This document shows positions 43,701-58,700 of a stretch of DNA of 64,000 nucleotides, one piece after another (positions within the stretch are counted from its first letter, which is position 1; every line of letters starts with the position of its first letter). Both the position numbers and the translations under genes were made by a program. Origin of the DNA: Siderastrea siderea. Taxonomy: Eukaryota > Cnidaria > Anthozoa > Scleractinia > Rhizangiidae. The notes beneath the pieces were generated by a model that worked only from the letters and a program-made list of their open reading frames with translations, was not told the origin of the DNA and made no database searches. Location of the stretch: contig OZ034971.1 in NCBI GenBank assembly GCA_964030785.1, positions 33,739,804-33,803,803 on the forward strand, given 5' to 3'.

Positions 43701-46700
43701 GGAATTTGAACAGAAAGTGCGAAGTTTAAAAAAGCTTTTTAGTCTGGTCCCATAGCACTCATGGTAATTTAATATGGACCAATTTTGAAGGATCTTTTTG
43801 AGCTAATGGCTGGCAAAAAGGGGGCTCAACAAGCTTTGCAGTATTTTTGAAGGTACATGTATGTCTGAAAACTAGAGTGTGTTTAATGTTAATGATTTAT
43901 AGATTTCATAGCTTCAATTTCCAGTTAACCTAAGCAATGTGTAGGTTTTAAAGTCAAGGTGGTTAATTTTCCCATTCATAAATAGTTGCTGTCTGCATAG
44001 CTTGAACAGCCATTGAATAGGAAAAGAAAAGTCAATGTAAAATAAACAACAACCTCTCTCTTACAATAAATAGTATTTTGCAGCCAGCTGCTAAACACGT
44101 ATCATATTCATTGTAATAAATTGTTACAACGTGGAATAACGCTTGCACTTAAAACACTTGTTCTTTGTGAGGGGCATTTGACAATAAATTCCGGCACTTA
44201 AGGTTAGGGCATTTGAACACAACTTTGGCTCAGGGGGTACAGGAATTTGAACGAGTCAATCTTCAAAAGGTCAAATGCCCGGGCAGTTGCCCGGGTGTAT
44301 GGGAGGATGTTGAAGTTTCGAATTGATCGGCGCATAACAATTGGACGCGACTGGTGTTAATGATGTGGGTTTTGTTTCAAGTCACTACTTTCACTATTGA
44401 TTTCAGACGAGAAAGATGACCAAATAACTCACTTGTATAATCAGTCTATTCTGTGTCGGCATCTTTAACAACATTTTCACAGTAGGGGCGCTTATTGGAA
44501 GGCGCTGTTTATTGAAAGAAGGGTGTTTATTTACTTAGCAACACTCAAGGGGGAGCGCTTATGAGAAAGGGGATGCTTACTGGAAGGAGGGTGCTATATC
44601 AAGTCATTGCAATATTGTCATTCATTTTTTAGGACAATCTGGTCACTTTGAACATTATGCTGACTTCTCCTCATGTAGCCGACTTAAAACCAATGGTTGA
44701 GACCTGGATTACAAATCTGCAGGAAATAGAGAACATTACTGACATCTGGGCAGAATGTCAGAAAAAGGTAATCCTAGATTAACTTCAAGTTGTGGTGAAA
44801 CCTACCCTAACATTGCTTCAAACGTGCATGTTGGCTCCTTAAGGGTATAATAAAAAATTTTAGATGAAATAGCCCTGTTAAAAGCGGAATTTTTCATTGT
44901 CAAAATAAAGAGACCTGGTGATGAGTAAAACTGGAAATAGATAGTAAGCTGCAAGAGCTAGACAGCTACAGCTTATTTTCTTATTGCAAGGTGACATTGA
45001 AAGGACATTTTTGAATTTCTGAAATCACCAGTGTTGTTAGAGTCATGGTCATGAAAGGTATTTGAGAAGTCATTGAATTTTAGGGCACACAAGGTTTTGA
45101 ATCTTTTAGAGTAATGTCACCAACTTTAACATGTGCACGTGTAACTAGTGTGCATTTACACTAGCCAGAAACGTGTTTAGTCTGATGACGATTGAAGCAT
45201 GTTTCATCTATGAATAGATGATACATGTTTATTTTGTGCATGGTAATTGAACTACATCACAAGGTAGCTTCAATGTATGTCAACCAATACACATAAAACG
45301 TGGCAGCCAAAAGCAGTGACGACGCCAGAGCCTGAAAGATGGGAAGGGTTGACAAGTGAGTTTAACTCGCAAAATGAACGCTACTACCAGTTCCAGCTCT
45401 ATTCTTGTGCTTAAGTGCAACTATAATGGGGCTATGTATGTTTCAGAAAACTACATTACGTACTAAACTAGGCACGAAACACGTTCAAAAGGAGGGACCC
45501 AACTTGAACAGTGAAATGGCAAACATGTTCAGAGGAGACATATCAGGTTAAAACATGCTTACTTAAAACTTTTGTTCAGTGCTAGTGCAAATGGGGTGTT
45601 TATTTTGTGTGATTATTAATTAATTAGACATGCTGCCTTGATATTTTAGTGGCTCTACCTCAGTAATGTTTTTGCGGAGCCAGAGATAAGAAAGTCGTTG
45701 GGGGAAAGTAACCAGAGGTTTCTTGATGTTGACGAAAAGTACAGAGTAAGTGAAGGACAATTTTAATAACGGGGGTATTATAGTCTGTAGGTTTGTTAAG
45801 CCTTAACACACTTATTAACTTTTTAAGTCCTAACAGTGATGAAAACGAAATTTCTCTTTGCATTGTCACTACTTGTCCAAACATTCAAATGACGAGGATT
45901 AAGGAGGGGATCACCAAGGATAAGATGTCTTGATATTAAGATAAATTTTCCTTATTAGTTCCATGAGAAATGCATGGAGAATAGTGAGGAGACTATGCAT
46001 TTTTATATCAGGTCTTAAGGGGATTATAGTTTCCGCTCACTTGGATAGATCAATAACAGATATAACTACTGCTAACTCACTAGAGCTTATTACAAACCAG
46101 AAACATAGGTGGGCAGTACCAAAACTTAGGGCAGGCAATCATAACTTAAGAATTCAAACTGGAAGACATTCCACCCCTAAACTTCCTGAGAACCTGATCG
46201 CATGGGAACCTGTCAATACTGCAGCTCAACTAAAATTGAAAACGAGGTACACTTCCTCTTAACTTGCAATAGATATGACACAATTAGAAAAACACTGATG
46301 GACGACAATATTAGTGAAAGTCCCATTTTAATTCTTTAAATGCCCATAACAAAATTACATTTCTTTATAACAGCGTGGATGCTTTCATTTGTAAAAAATT
46401 AGGTTACTTTATTTATGAAGCTTTTGCATTGCGAAAGGAAACAATAGATCCAAGAATTATAGTTAATTGATTAAGCTACCTTACACTTAATTTTCAGAAG
46501 CACCCAACGGATCGTTTCGGTGAAATATCTGTTCGGAGGACCTGAGTCGGCTCAGAAATTCGGATTTACTTGAGAACAAAAACTTGAGTTTTCTTAGGCG
46601 AAGTGTCACCTCAAGCTTTATTAACACGGTAAAATTAATCCCTTTTGTTTTCGGAGCGGACAAATACTCGTCTAGAGTATGAAATAAGGTCAGCTAGCAT

Positions 46701-49700
46701 TTTCGGCAAGCCAACAGCAGCTCGGAAATTCAGCGAATGAGATTCTGTTGCCTAAAATTTTCTGCGAGTTAAATGTTTTGGCTAAAGAATCCGAACAGAT
46801 CAACCTGTCTTAGTTTTCACAAAAATCCCTTCAAAAGACGTTAAAACAATCTGACAAACTAGGAAATAAAATATTTGAAGTATTCTGCTTAAATTTTCTC
46901 GTTCCGCGTCCCTGAATTTTTGTACCTTTCTTTTTATTAATCATTTTTTGTGCAATGCAATTTGTAATTGGGAATACAAATAAAGTGTTGCTGAACATTG
47001 TTGTTGAATAGCTGTTATTAGCAGGGCTGAAACCTTATTTTTAGGCTTTGTTTTGTCCAAATGTGCGAGTATTTCCCGTCTGACTTTAACATCCTGTAGT
47101 AGTCAGGTTTCCAAAAGTGTCAGATGCATCCTTGCTGTAAGGGTAATTGCCTGTTCACTCGGTTCAGTTTTGCAAGTCATAGTTCTCTTGTATTTTGCCT
47201 TTTCTTAGGAATATGTTCAAGTGATTCTCAAGGATCCTAAAGTTTTGTCTGTGCTGCCATTAAAGAAAAGAGGCGAGAAAGGCTGGCGTGAGTTGCAAGG
47301 GGATTCACTCAGAGAGCTGCTATTGGAACTTATCAGAAAGGAGGTACATAATGTTGCAGGATGAGAGTGTACTTTGGGAACTAAAGGATCATTCACACTA
47401 AAAGAGCAATAGGGTTTGACACTATGATAATATGTTCTTATGGATAGAGTGGGAGTGTCGGATGGGGAACTCTTTAACGTTGGTTGTGACGTAAAGAGTT
47501 TGTTGGTTTTCGTAAACTATTATTATCTGGCCCACTTCAACCTAACTTAGGCTCTAAGTTCTTTACATTATCAACATTGTATCCTTGTTTTAATTAGAGG
47601 AAATTTATAAAAGATGCACATTCAATGCAACAAATGTTTTCGGATAAAAGTAAATGAAAATCATTTAGAAGATGACTGTGCCGGGCTATTTTACGGCTAA
47701 AGAAGCGAGTAGTTGTGGACAAATGGGACAGAATTTTCCCCTTTGTCCTGATTTTCTAAATTTCCCCTAAAAAGGAAAAAAAAAGGAGGGGGGGGGGGGG
47801 GAGAAAACCAAAACACTTGGGGGAATTTTCGTTCCAGTTAATTCCACACCCGAACTTTTTCGGAGTTTCTGTTCAAAGTGAAAGTTCCAGAGGTATTGAT
47901 TAATTACCTCAAGGAATTTTAAATGTATTAAATGGTATTAAAGAAACAGGGTCCAGGTTTACCCCGATGGTATCAACCTTTCTGTCTTTCTCATATCGAC
48001 TGAACCATTGTCTCGCGATGTCCAGATTATGGTACAATTACGGTAATAACTTTTTCATTTCTTTGTGTCCATAGGAAGAATTGATCAGATTGGTTGATGA
48101 ATACATTGAGAAGGCCCGAGTTGCATTTCCAAGGCTTTTCTTTCTAAGTGACAATGACCTTCTTAGTCTACTAGCCTGGTCTCGCAACCCTAAAGATTTA
48201 CTCCCCTTTGTGAGAAAGTGCTTTCCTGGTATAAAGAACCTTCAGTTTGCCTTGCCTAAGGACGGTAACTTGAAGCTGACTTCTTCACTTGACACAACAC
48301 TGAATGGTAATGTTTGCCGTATATGAATGCCATAACTGTTGTTTTAATGCTTGTAATTTCAAAGACCATTGTTTTGAGTGTTGAAAATTCTTACCAGATT
48401 CTGTTGGAAGAAGCTGCTAATCTATGGAGAACGTACATGTGAGATAGAAAAGGGAACGATCCAATTTTGACGTGTTCGTTCCCAGGTTAATTAGAATAAT
48501 TCAGAGTTAACGTTCCCCACTAAAAATAAATCAAGAAAAGAAACTGAAGTTGGCTTGTTGTTGCTAGTTTATATACTGTGCATTGTAACTCCAACGTGAA
48601 GGCTATCGTTATTAGCGTTGCCCTGGAGAATGTTGCAGTTTCAATCAGTTATGTGATAAACTTCTGTCTGATGGCATGTCTAGTGAATTCCTGACAAGTG
48701 CACAATATTTGACCAGTATTTATTTGGTTTATGGCCAACATATCGTCCCTTTTCTTTCAGCCCATCTTCTACAAGTTACTGCCCTGGAGGGGTTACTGGA
48801 AGAAGTTGTTCCTCTGATATCGGTCATCCCTGCATCACCACGACCACAAAGTTGGCTTGTTACATTAGAAGAGAAAATGAGGAATACCTTGGTTCAAAGC
48901 CTGGCAGAATGTGTGAAGAGAAGATGTAATAGGAGAGAGAGTCCTCGGAAACTGCTGGAACTGATCACCACGCTAGGTAAGTATATTTTCCTCTTGGTTT
49001 GCAGTGGCAGTTCCATTGGCCCGAAGTACAGTAGGCGAAATTGATCGTTTTATTGCGGTAAATACGTCACAGCAACATTGCTTCACAAGTTTAGTACTTA
49101 TCAGTCTTACGTTTGACAAACGTTTGGCTTTGGAATCCTGTTCAAATTAGGAATTAGAAATGTTCATTTTTATGGCGGGGGGAAAACCGTAGAAATTTGG
49201 CGAAACACCCTTGGAGCAAGGACAAGACCAGATATAAAGTCAACCCACGTGTGACGCACCTCTGATAGGTTTGCGAAGAGCATTCCACAGTTTCGGTGCA
49301 GCAACCTCAAACTCACGAACTCCCAAGGTTTTCTTTGATTTATTGCAAGGGTGACTCAGCAGGATGCGTTGTACCTAATGTGGAAGATTATACTGTGGAG
49401 ACGAATTTACTGTGATAGGTTCATTCAAATGATCAGGTCCATAGCCATGAAGAGTTCTCTTGATACAGTCTTCCCAACTCTAAACGAGACTTCATCTGCG
49501 AAGAAAAACTAGTAGTCAAGTAGAAGGTGTCCACATCCCGGAAATTGGAACTAGAACAGGTTGCAGAACTTGAAAGAAGATAGAATAATGCTACTGTAAT
49601 TGATGCACCAGCTATTGTGTTAGTGTTGTAAATAGCCAACCTCGTTTGTAATTTTTACCTGTAGAGCCACAGCCTCTTGATCACATTATGGTGAAGTTTC

Positions 49701-52700
49701 CTAGTCAGTGTGTTATGACGACTGAAGCTGTTATTTGGAGCAAGGACATGACCGAGGCTCTGCAAAGTGGAAGCTTGCGAGAACTGTCAAATCTTCGGTG
49801 TGTTTGATTGTTTTGTGCCACCACTGAAATATGAGACAAGTGCTCACCAAGTGTCTTTTTCCTTTCACTCCGAAGGGTGCCTAAAATCAAAATTCAAGAC
49901 GAATCCCAAATTTCAGTTTGTGAAATACTTCAATATAAATAGTACCATGTGAACGTACTGCTGAAGAGGTTTCATTTGAATGGTCACATGGCCATAGGAT
50001 TTCATCCACGGACTCAGAAGTTAGAATCACCTTTAGTTAATGTCTCCATAACTGACTCTGGGAATGAAAGGGTTAATAGCACAAAACAAAAGGAATAACA
50101 AACAGGCAAACAAACATCAATATGACAATTAATCTTCAATATATTACGTAACAACATAGATAAACAAACGAGGAAAAAAACCAAGAGAAAAAAATCGGCC
50201 TGGGAAGTTTAACTACACATTAATGAAATGGGGCCCAGGGTTGCATTGCGGGATGGGTAGTAGGCCTTTGCATTTTTTTTCTGGCCTTTTCATATGAAGC
50301 ACATAGCCCTTCCGTCTCCTACACGAAAGGTAAAGTTTTCGACGTTTGTTGCTAAATGGTTATTTGTCTTGTGTCATGTAGGAAGTCCCTCGTCAGTTAT
50401 GTTGATGAGCTTTCATCAGCTGTCAGAAAGAACATGGAACACAAAAGCTCCAATGCCCTCAATGATCGTCTTGAGTTACTTCTAGCTGCTCTTGTTGCCT
50501 TAGGAATAAATCAAAGAGACACTGTCGTAGGTTAGTATTTAGTTGTGGCAAAAACACAGAGAAAGTCTTTTCAGCGTCTTTGGTTGTTTGCCACTTGTCT
50601 GATATATCTAGCGAAAGAAGGCTGGTTGAAAGGTTTAGTGATATAGGTGCCACAAGTGTAGTCAGAAAGTCACTGGAAACTGGTTTAGTGTGTTTTAGTG
50701 CAAGCTATTTCTAAAACAGAACAACAACAAAAACAAACCAACAAACAAACATTCTTCCCAAGTGTTGCACCAAAGTAGGGCTATCCCCCCCTCCCAAAGT
50801 ACAGGAAAAGTGAAACTGTGAAGGTGTTACTTCTTTTTTTCATCACAGAAGAAAGTCCAAATCCAAAGCAGTCGTGTATTGTATCATTAGTTAAAAAGAT
50901 GTATGTACCCGTGACCTGTTAAATAACCAAACTTTGTTTTGGACACATGCTAATGTACCAATGTGTCCTGCACAGAATTTATCAACAGTGGGATCACGGA
51001 TGTCAACAGTTTTGAATGGACTAGTCATCTTCAAAACCGGATGGAAATGAAGCAGATAATTAGCTCCTCCTATCAAGGAGACGAGAGCTTGCCACCTGGT
51101 TCATCCAAAATTCCCATCAACCGTGACGATGAGATAGGACTGTGCAATCTTCACCAGCTTGGTACCAACTTTGTGTATGGTTACGAGTACCTTGGTCCCA
51201 CCCCTCGGCTTGTTGTAACCCCTTTGACCCAGAGATGTTTCTTGTCTCTGACCATGGCTTTGAGGTGTCACCTCTGTGGGGTGCCTGTGGGGCCTGACGG
51301 CATTGGGAAAACAGAAACCATAAAGGAACTATCCAAGGTACGCCATGTAATGTTATGTATACATGCAGAGCACGCTCTGTGCAATTCGTTAACTTTGTAG
51401 TATTTTCTGACCCACAAGTTGCTATACACGTAAGGTGTGTTTCTTTGGGAAAAACTATTATATCCGGATTCTAGAATTCAAAAACAGATTTTTTTTGTTG
51501 TTTTTTTTCCCAATGAAATCTTAAACTTTGATTATGAATTCATGACATCCATAGTCTAGTTCAAATCAGTGATTTTCTTTAAGATTCATGATCTGAGTGT
51601 TTTGAGGAATCAGTGAGAAAAACAAAAAACTGAAAAGCAGTCTTCCATGCACGTTTACTGATTCCACTATTTTGTTGCGTGCAAAATGGGATAAATGTAG
51701 TAAACTTGAATCAGTCACTTTCGTACGGAAATCAGAGCCAGTTAAAAGAATTTTCACCTGAGTAAGGTTTGGGTAAAGAACTTAGTTCAGTTCGATGAAA
51801 ATACCTGTAAAGTGGTTTTCCAAAAATATGAGAAACCTAAAGGTGCAATAAGATATGGAAATGTTATGTAGGATTTTGTTTCTGTTTTCCCTTTACCTAG
51901 TCATGGCTTTGTACTTGACCAACTTTTTGCTGTCTTGAAAGTCACTGCCTACATTGCAGTAATACAGCAGTTAGTTACAAAACTTAATGCATACAATAAT
52001 GTTGCACCAGTTTCTTTTTAATATAAAAGTCTGTTACTAATCTTTCTATCTAATATATATTGTTGGTGTTTCCTTTTGTTTAATTTTAATGCGAATAAGC
52101 AATATCAGAGGTTGTAAGCTATCACTCGTTTAATGATTGATTCATGATAGTCTAGGCAGTGGCTCTTAGTCTGTTTGATTCTTGTTTCTTAGGCCTTTGG
52201 AAGACACTTGGTCACGTTCAACTGCTCAAAACAGTTGACAAATGCCATGCTTGTCCGTTACCTGTGTGGCATGGTTAGCTCTGGCAGTTGGGCTTGCTTG
52301 GAGAATGTAGAGCGCCTAGGTTCTGGTGTCCTCTCAATTCTTGGTGAACATCTTTCCACCATCATAACATCACTGAAATGCCTGAGGAAGTTTGTGTTTT
52401 CTCAGTACACGGCAAGAGGGTTTTCCAAGACTGACCGTCAAAAGGTACGTTAAAAAAAGAGTCTTTCAAAATAGAAAAATCTGAATTAACCATTTTTAGT
52501 GAGGATTTACATGCAAAGCTGCAACTAATAGTTGATCATCGATAATGGCTGTCCAGAATTTGCCCTTGTCTAAGGTGTAACCAGCTGTTGTTGGGTGTCA
52601 TGTCCAGACATATATTATTGCCCCTTTCAATAACACGAGAACGTGAATGTTTAATAGTAATTACAGGGACAACCAGGAACCACGAAAAACAAACCAACAA

Positions 52701-55700
52701 AGTGGATTGTTATCCACCAATCATAACGCCTCTGACCTTTTGACCGGATTGAGCTGCCTTCTTAAGACCTGCTACAGTGCTTGACGGCAGTGAAAAACGT
52801 ATCCGTTGGTTAGGTGTTGCACTTTAGTTTGCATTTCATTGAGAAGCGCAGAAGAGGCGTTCATTTTGTACATGAATAGAACTTTGAACAACGGTTTTGT
52901 CCGAACAAATGGTAAACCGAGTGTATGTCCATTCAAGGAAAGGGAACCAATTCCTGCCTTGCAGATTTTTTTTTAAGTAGCAGCTGCTGTTCTCAGTATC
53001 CTAATCTAGTTTTTACTTCGCAGGATGTGACAATTAAAAGAAGAAGTAGTGTGACTACGTTGAGTTCATTGTCAACTGAAGCATTTTCGCCAAGCCACAT
53101 GCCTGATCTTGATGAGGTGAGACTCAATGAATTTTGAAGTACAGTTGTCTGGAAAACCTTAATGTAACGCCCAGGAAAACGTTTGTGGAAACTCAGGGAG
53201 AAGGCAGACAGACGATATTAGGCAGATAAGGTGCTGAAAAGGGTGACAGCGACGCTGAGGACAGTTTGGGCAATTGCTACATTTTTAAACAGTGCAAAAG
53301 TCGGGAAAAGTTTACGTAACAAAAGTTCAAGCAAAAAATAGTATGAGAGAAAAATGTTTTATACAAGTTTCGAAAATCTATTCAAGTGTCATAGGAAGCT
53401 GGTCAAGGTCAGGCAGAATTAAGAAACATGTTAGCGAAAAATAGCAATGGAATGTTCAGCGAAAAGTCCGAAATACAACAATCACATTTTGGGACCAGAA
53501 TGTAAACAAAGTAAAATTGAAAAATCAAGAAACCAACCGTCAAACAATAAAACAATAATATGACAGAGATGTTATAAGCATGCTTATATCTGGTAAATTT
53601 GTGACACAAAAGTTGGATCAGTGCTGTCATCTGCGTGTCTTTTTCAAGAACCACTACAACGTGTATTTTGTTATTTAAAGAAAAACAATGTATTGAGGGC
53701 TATCTCGACAACGTCCCTGGTCATCTACACAAGTCGATCGCAGCCACATTCGATTAAATGGCGAGCACGACCGCTGATTTACTCTGTAATAGACTGGGAT
53801 TAGACACGATTGTATATACGAACGTCGTCTCATGAGACAGCAGACACGATTGTATGCAACAAGTTATTGTCGACAATCCCAACATGACAGCATTGATCCC
53901 AAAAGTCAGAGAAAAATCTGTTTGTTTTAGGGAGGACATCTTACTAAACGAAAGAGGCACCTGTCTGTTTCTGAAGGGAGTGATTTTCAAGAAACAGATT
54001 ACTACATTAAAGATACCTCGCAGCACACTTCTCCACTGGAGGCACAAGGCAAACTCCCTGAGACGTTTCAAGACAAAGCAGCAATGGAACATAAAAAGCA
54101 ACTAAGTCGCAGAGAGTTTGAGATGCCTTTGTTAGGAAGCATTGTCTTTGAAGGAAAACTTTTGCCGGCTAGCGCGATGTATGGTTGTTTTATGACCATG
54201 TCTGGGAGCTACAGTTTAAACACTGATTTGCCAGAAAACTTCAGAGTAAGTTCTTGCATGCTCTTTAGTATGGTCATTTTTCTCATTCTTCTTCGTGACA
54301 GTTTTTGTGTTAAAATAAGCTGAAAGGCAAGGGAAAACTCAAGAAGGTCTTAAGCAATGGCGTAAATTTTAGAACAGCTGTCAGGATCCTTCATTTTGTT
54401 GTTTTTGATGCAAATTCGAGCCAACGCTATTCAAACACTTTTGTTCCGCCCTGCTACAGGTATTACTTCTCAAGGGAGTGTTCTTACAAAAGTCTTCAAC
54501 GGATCAATAATTTCCTCTCCTGTTCAGCAAATTTCGCCAAGAAGAATTGTTACGTTACGATGTTTATTCTGCGCGATAACGGACAACCCCCCCCCCCCCC
54601 CATCTCTCTCCGGCAAAACAGCTGGCGATCCACTAGAATTATGACCAAATGATATTGATGATAACTGTGTTTAGCTGTGATTATAATAAATCACTGCTTT
54701 GAATTGTTAGGCACAGCTCAGGCCTGTTTCAATGCTCTTTCCTGACTGCCGACCTGTGATTGAAGTGTGGTTGGTGTGCTGTGGTTTTACTGAAGCCAAA
54801 CCTCTTGCTCTGAAGATGGACACATTCTTCAAACTGATCAGCGAACAGGTTTTGATCCCCACAGAAAGGCCAGGCCCCAGTTGTTTGATAGTGCTATCTA
54901 CCGGATAAATCTCTATCCACCATTGGATAGCGCAATTGATCTCCCTAACACTTATCCACTGGATAGTGATTTATCCGGTGGATAGCGCTATCCAACTTTT
55001 GAACAACTTGGGGCCTGAGTGGCCTGAATCAGTATTATCATTATGATTTCATTCTTATTATTTTTATAAGAAAGTTAGTTTTCTGTTTTCATGTATCCAT
55101 GAGTTTAAAAAATGTCTGTCCTTAAATAGAGAACACGTTTGAGTATGGTAAGAAATAGCCTGATTCTCAGACGGCGCAGGTCGCTCGCGGCAACCTTCGC
55201 AAAAAAGAAAGAGCAAAAACAAAAACAAGAAACCATATCCTCAAGCAACCAAGAATTATTTTGTTGTTGTTGTGCAAACATAATTTATAGTTATTCCCAT
55301 ATGGGCAACCTATCCGTTGTTTTTCAGAACGAATAACACATGGCCCATTGCACAGGTGGTTGGCAGATGATAGGGCTGCGTACTTGTCCAAATTGACAAC
55401 TAAATTAATTTGAAAAAGTCCCTGTTACTGCCAAATTTGTGTTAGTCTACGGCCCTGTCTAGTGTAGCAGTCCTTGATTTTTTCTTTTGTTTTAATTTCC
55501 AAATTGGACAGCTTGTAGTCCTATTGCCGATATTACGTAAGATACTCTTACACGATTGTTTGAAGGAAACCCGAAAATGGTTTTTTTTTCTTCTCTAAGA
55601 TATCTATTTTTTGTCTCGAAACAGACTGCTTGGGGCCGGCGGCCACTTTGTTTAGGAAATTTATTGAGTTCCTAAAAATCCGCTCCTTTACGGTTTTTAC

Positions 55701-58700
55701 TCCCTACATGTAGACTTAGTTTGAACAATAAAGTTGTTCAAAGCATGTTTTTATCTTTTTGCGTAACCAATGTCAGGCAACCACGTTTTCCCTGTTGTTT
55801 TCTCAGGTTTCTTGCCAACATCAGTACTCTTTTGGGATGCGCAGTATGAAGATGGTCACCATCCTGGCTGGTAAACAGTTGCAGAGAGACATGGCAAAGA
55901 AGAGACCCACCACGATGAGTTCCTTGAAAGAAGAGTCGACTGAGATGGAAGGAGGTGCTGGTGGGTGCTAAGTAATGGCAGTTCACCATTCAGTGTTTAG
56001 TGTAGATGCGATAATGAAGTGTGTAAAGTTTTGCAAGTTGGCTCGATGGTCATAACGTGTTCCTCTGTATGTCGCCCCAGGAAAAACTTGACATGCTTTG
56101 GTTCAAGTTGGTTGAAGTGAATACAAGATTATTTGTCAAGAAATGAATTGATGCGATTCCATCGAAGAATCAAACAGTAAAAATCAACACAACATCATCA
56201 GTTACGCTCTTTTCCACTTTGTCATTCAATTACAAAACATCTTGATCAAGTGAGCTATCAAGCCAACTCGGAGCTGTTGGCTTGACAGCTCCCAGCTCCC
56301 AGTTGGCTTGATAGCTCAATTGGTTAGAGCGCTGCACCGGTATCGCAGAGGTCAGGGTTCGAATCCCGGCAAGCCTGATTTTTTCAGGCTCTCTTTTCGC
56401 AACTGCATAAGTTGCGTTAATAACTGCGAGGATCTTCTTTACATTTATTTCTTCATTCCGCAGTTCAAATATATGAATTTCATAAATTCATAATTTCAAA
56501 TGTGTAATTGTACGTCAACTTGAGCAACTTGAGTTTCACCAAGGTACAAGACTACAGTACTACTTTTACCTAGTTGCAGGACTACAGGATTGGCTGAAAT
56601 GAAAATCAACCCACATCCTCTTTGAAGTTGGCACCTCACACTTTGCTTTCTTCTTCAGAATTGGAGAGAAAAACAAGGAGTCCCTTTCTTGAAAACCTTG
56701 AAAGACGACAGACAGAAGAGAACGCTATAGTGCACTCCCTCTTCGCGTACTTTGGAAGCAAACTGTTGTTAGAAGACAAGGAGTTGTTTTCTCGTGCAGT
56801 GGATGAGGTATTCGCTCATAGTGTCTTGATGTCTGTGTCGACTGAAGGAGACTCACAGTTGGTTGAAGAACTCAAAGAGCATCTTCAAGCCAACGGACTG
56901 CAAGTCAGACAGGAGGTCATTTCAAAGGTAAAATTGCTACTCTTTGTGTTATTGTAGTGTTCTACATAGCTCTTTCAGAAGGTTCTTTATCTCTTAATAC
57001 AGACCGAATTGTCACTATTATTTTACTGGATTTGCCTGTGCTTTTTGGTTTTCTACTCTATCCGACTGGTTAAGAAAGCTGGTGCCACCTTCTCATAGTG
57101 TATTAGCTGTATTAGCTATATTACAATCATTTTATTAAAATGTTGTTATTTACCTGTGTTCCTGTGTCTTAAAGAGGGGGAGACAATCTCGGGTTTCTAT
57201 TAACGACCAAGAGAAGAGAAGAGAGACAACTTGTCTCTTCTCTCTCTCCTCTTCTCTTCCGGGGAGAGTTAAAAGTTAACAACAATGGCAACTTGAGACG
57301 TAATTGTCGCGTCCTGTTTACGATGCGCCAGACAAGATAACATGTGAAACTGGCTTCTCAAAATCATTAATTATTCATGAAGTGACCAGCCAATAAATGA
57401 TGTCTATCTTGGTCAGGTGGAGGAGTCTTGATACCCAATGAAACACCAGATGAAAACACGCCGTGTTTTAGTATCAAAACACACGTGTGTTTATATCAAA
57501 ATTACAGTAACAAAAACAAAAATCTCAATATTGCTGTTTATTGTCACCAACTTACTACGATACTGATCGCTTTTACAGTACTCTTTCTTATTTATGGTAA
57601 CATTCACGTTGCAATCAAAAAACATTCCTGACGAGAGTATTTGGCATCCCTCGTTTGCACATGTAGGCGAACTAACACTAGCGCAGATAGCTGGTTGAGC
57701 GCTTTCTCCATCCTTACTAATTGTAGCAGCCGTAATAGTACTAGAGCAAGGTCCTAGCTATTTAGATACTTTGCTTATTTAATGATCGCTTGGCTTTTGA
57801 TAACTATCCCGTCCTTTCTCGAATCATTTTTTCCTCCACGCCTGAAGTAAATAGTTTCGTGGTGCATGTCACTCTCAAACACTGGGCAGTTTTTACTTTA
57901 ATTCCGGCTTTCTAGCACACCTCTGGCAATATAGCATTTAAACTATTTACTCCAACAGGTGATTTAACATAACCGAATTTGTTCATACTCGGTCTGAAGT
58001 ACAATGCAGAAATATCTTTCCCGATAGATTGTATGAGGCCAAAATACAATTTATACAATTCGAGAATACATGGCTCATGTTTTCACGGTTTCATGGCATA
58101 TGTGCTTAATTGTTTTTGGAACGTACTTAAGATCTGTTTGTTATCCCTCCATGTAACGACTTGCACAGATTCTCTTCAAACTTAATATAATTCGAACCAA
58201 GCTTTAAATTTGTCAAAGTTAAATTTCGATGCTCCCCTCCCCTCAAACCAAAACTCTTCCCATTATAGAAATAAATACTGTTTAACAGGGACTTAGCTGT
58301 GCTTTGCCCTAACAATCCATTCCTCCAAAACAACTGTTCGTGTTCGTCAGATACTGCTTCTTTCTCCTCTCTTTTCGTCTGAAGCCCCACACCAGCGCGA
58401 GTGCCGTCTTTCATCTCAGCGTCCAGTACGCGGCGAAACATTTGGAACCTTTTAGATACAGTAAAACATTTTTTTTAAAGTCAAATTAAAAATAAAGACA
58501 AACACTGGTCACTTCTATATGCACATGCCTACCTCTTGTCCTTATAATCCAAAGGATTGAATGCGGATGCGCCCTTCGCCTCCTCTAAATGCCTCTTTAG
58601 ACCGCATACGATGCCATACAACGTTCGTGGAGGATAGCGGCCGCCCTTCTTATTTGCCACCTCCTGGATAAATTTAGCAAGCCAGTAGTTGAACGATAAA

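Noticed and set aside
56305..56375. Functional tRNA-Thr(GGT)
   Set aside because: The anticodon loop lacks U33, the T stem is mismatched, and an inverted partial copy is adjacent, so a SINE is more likely.
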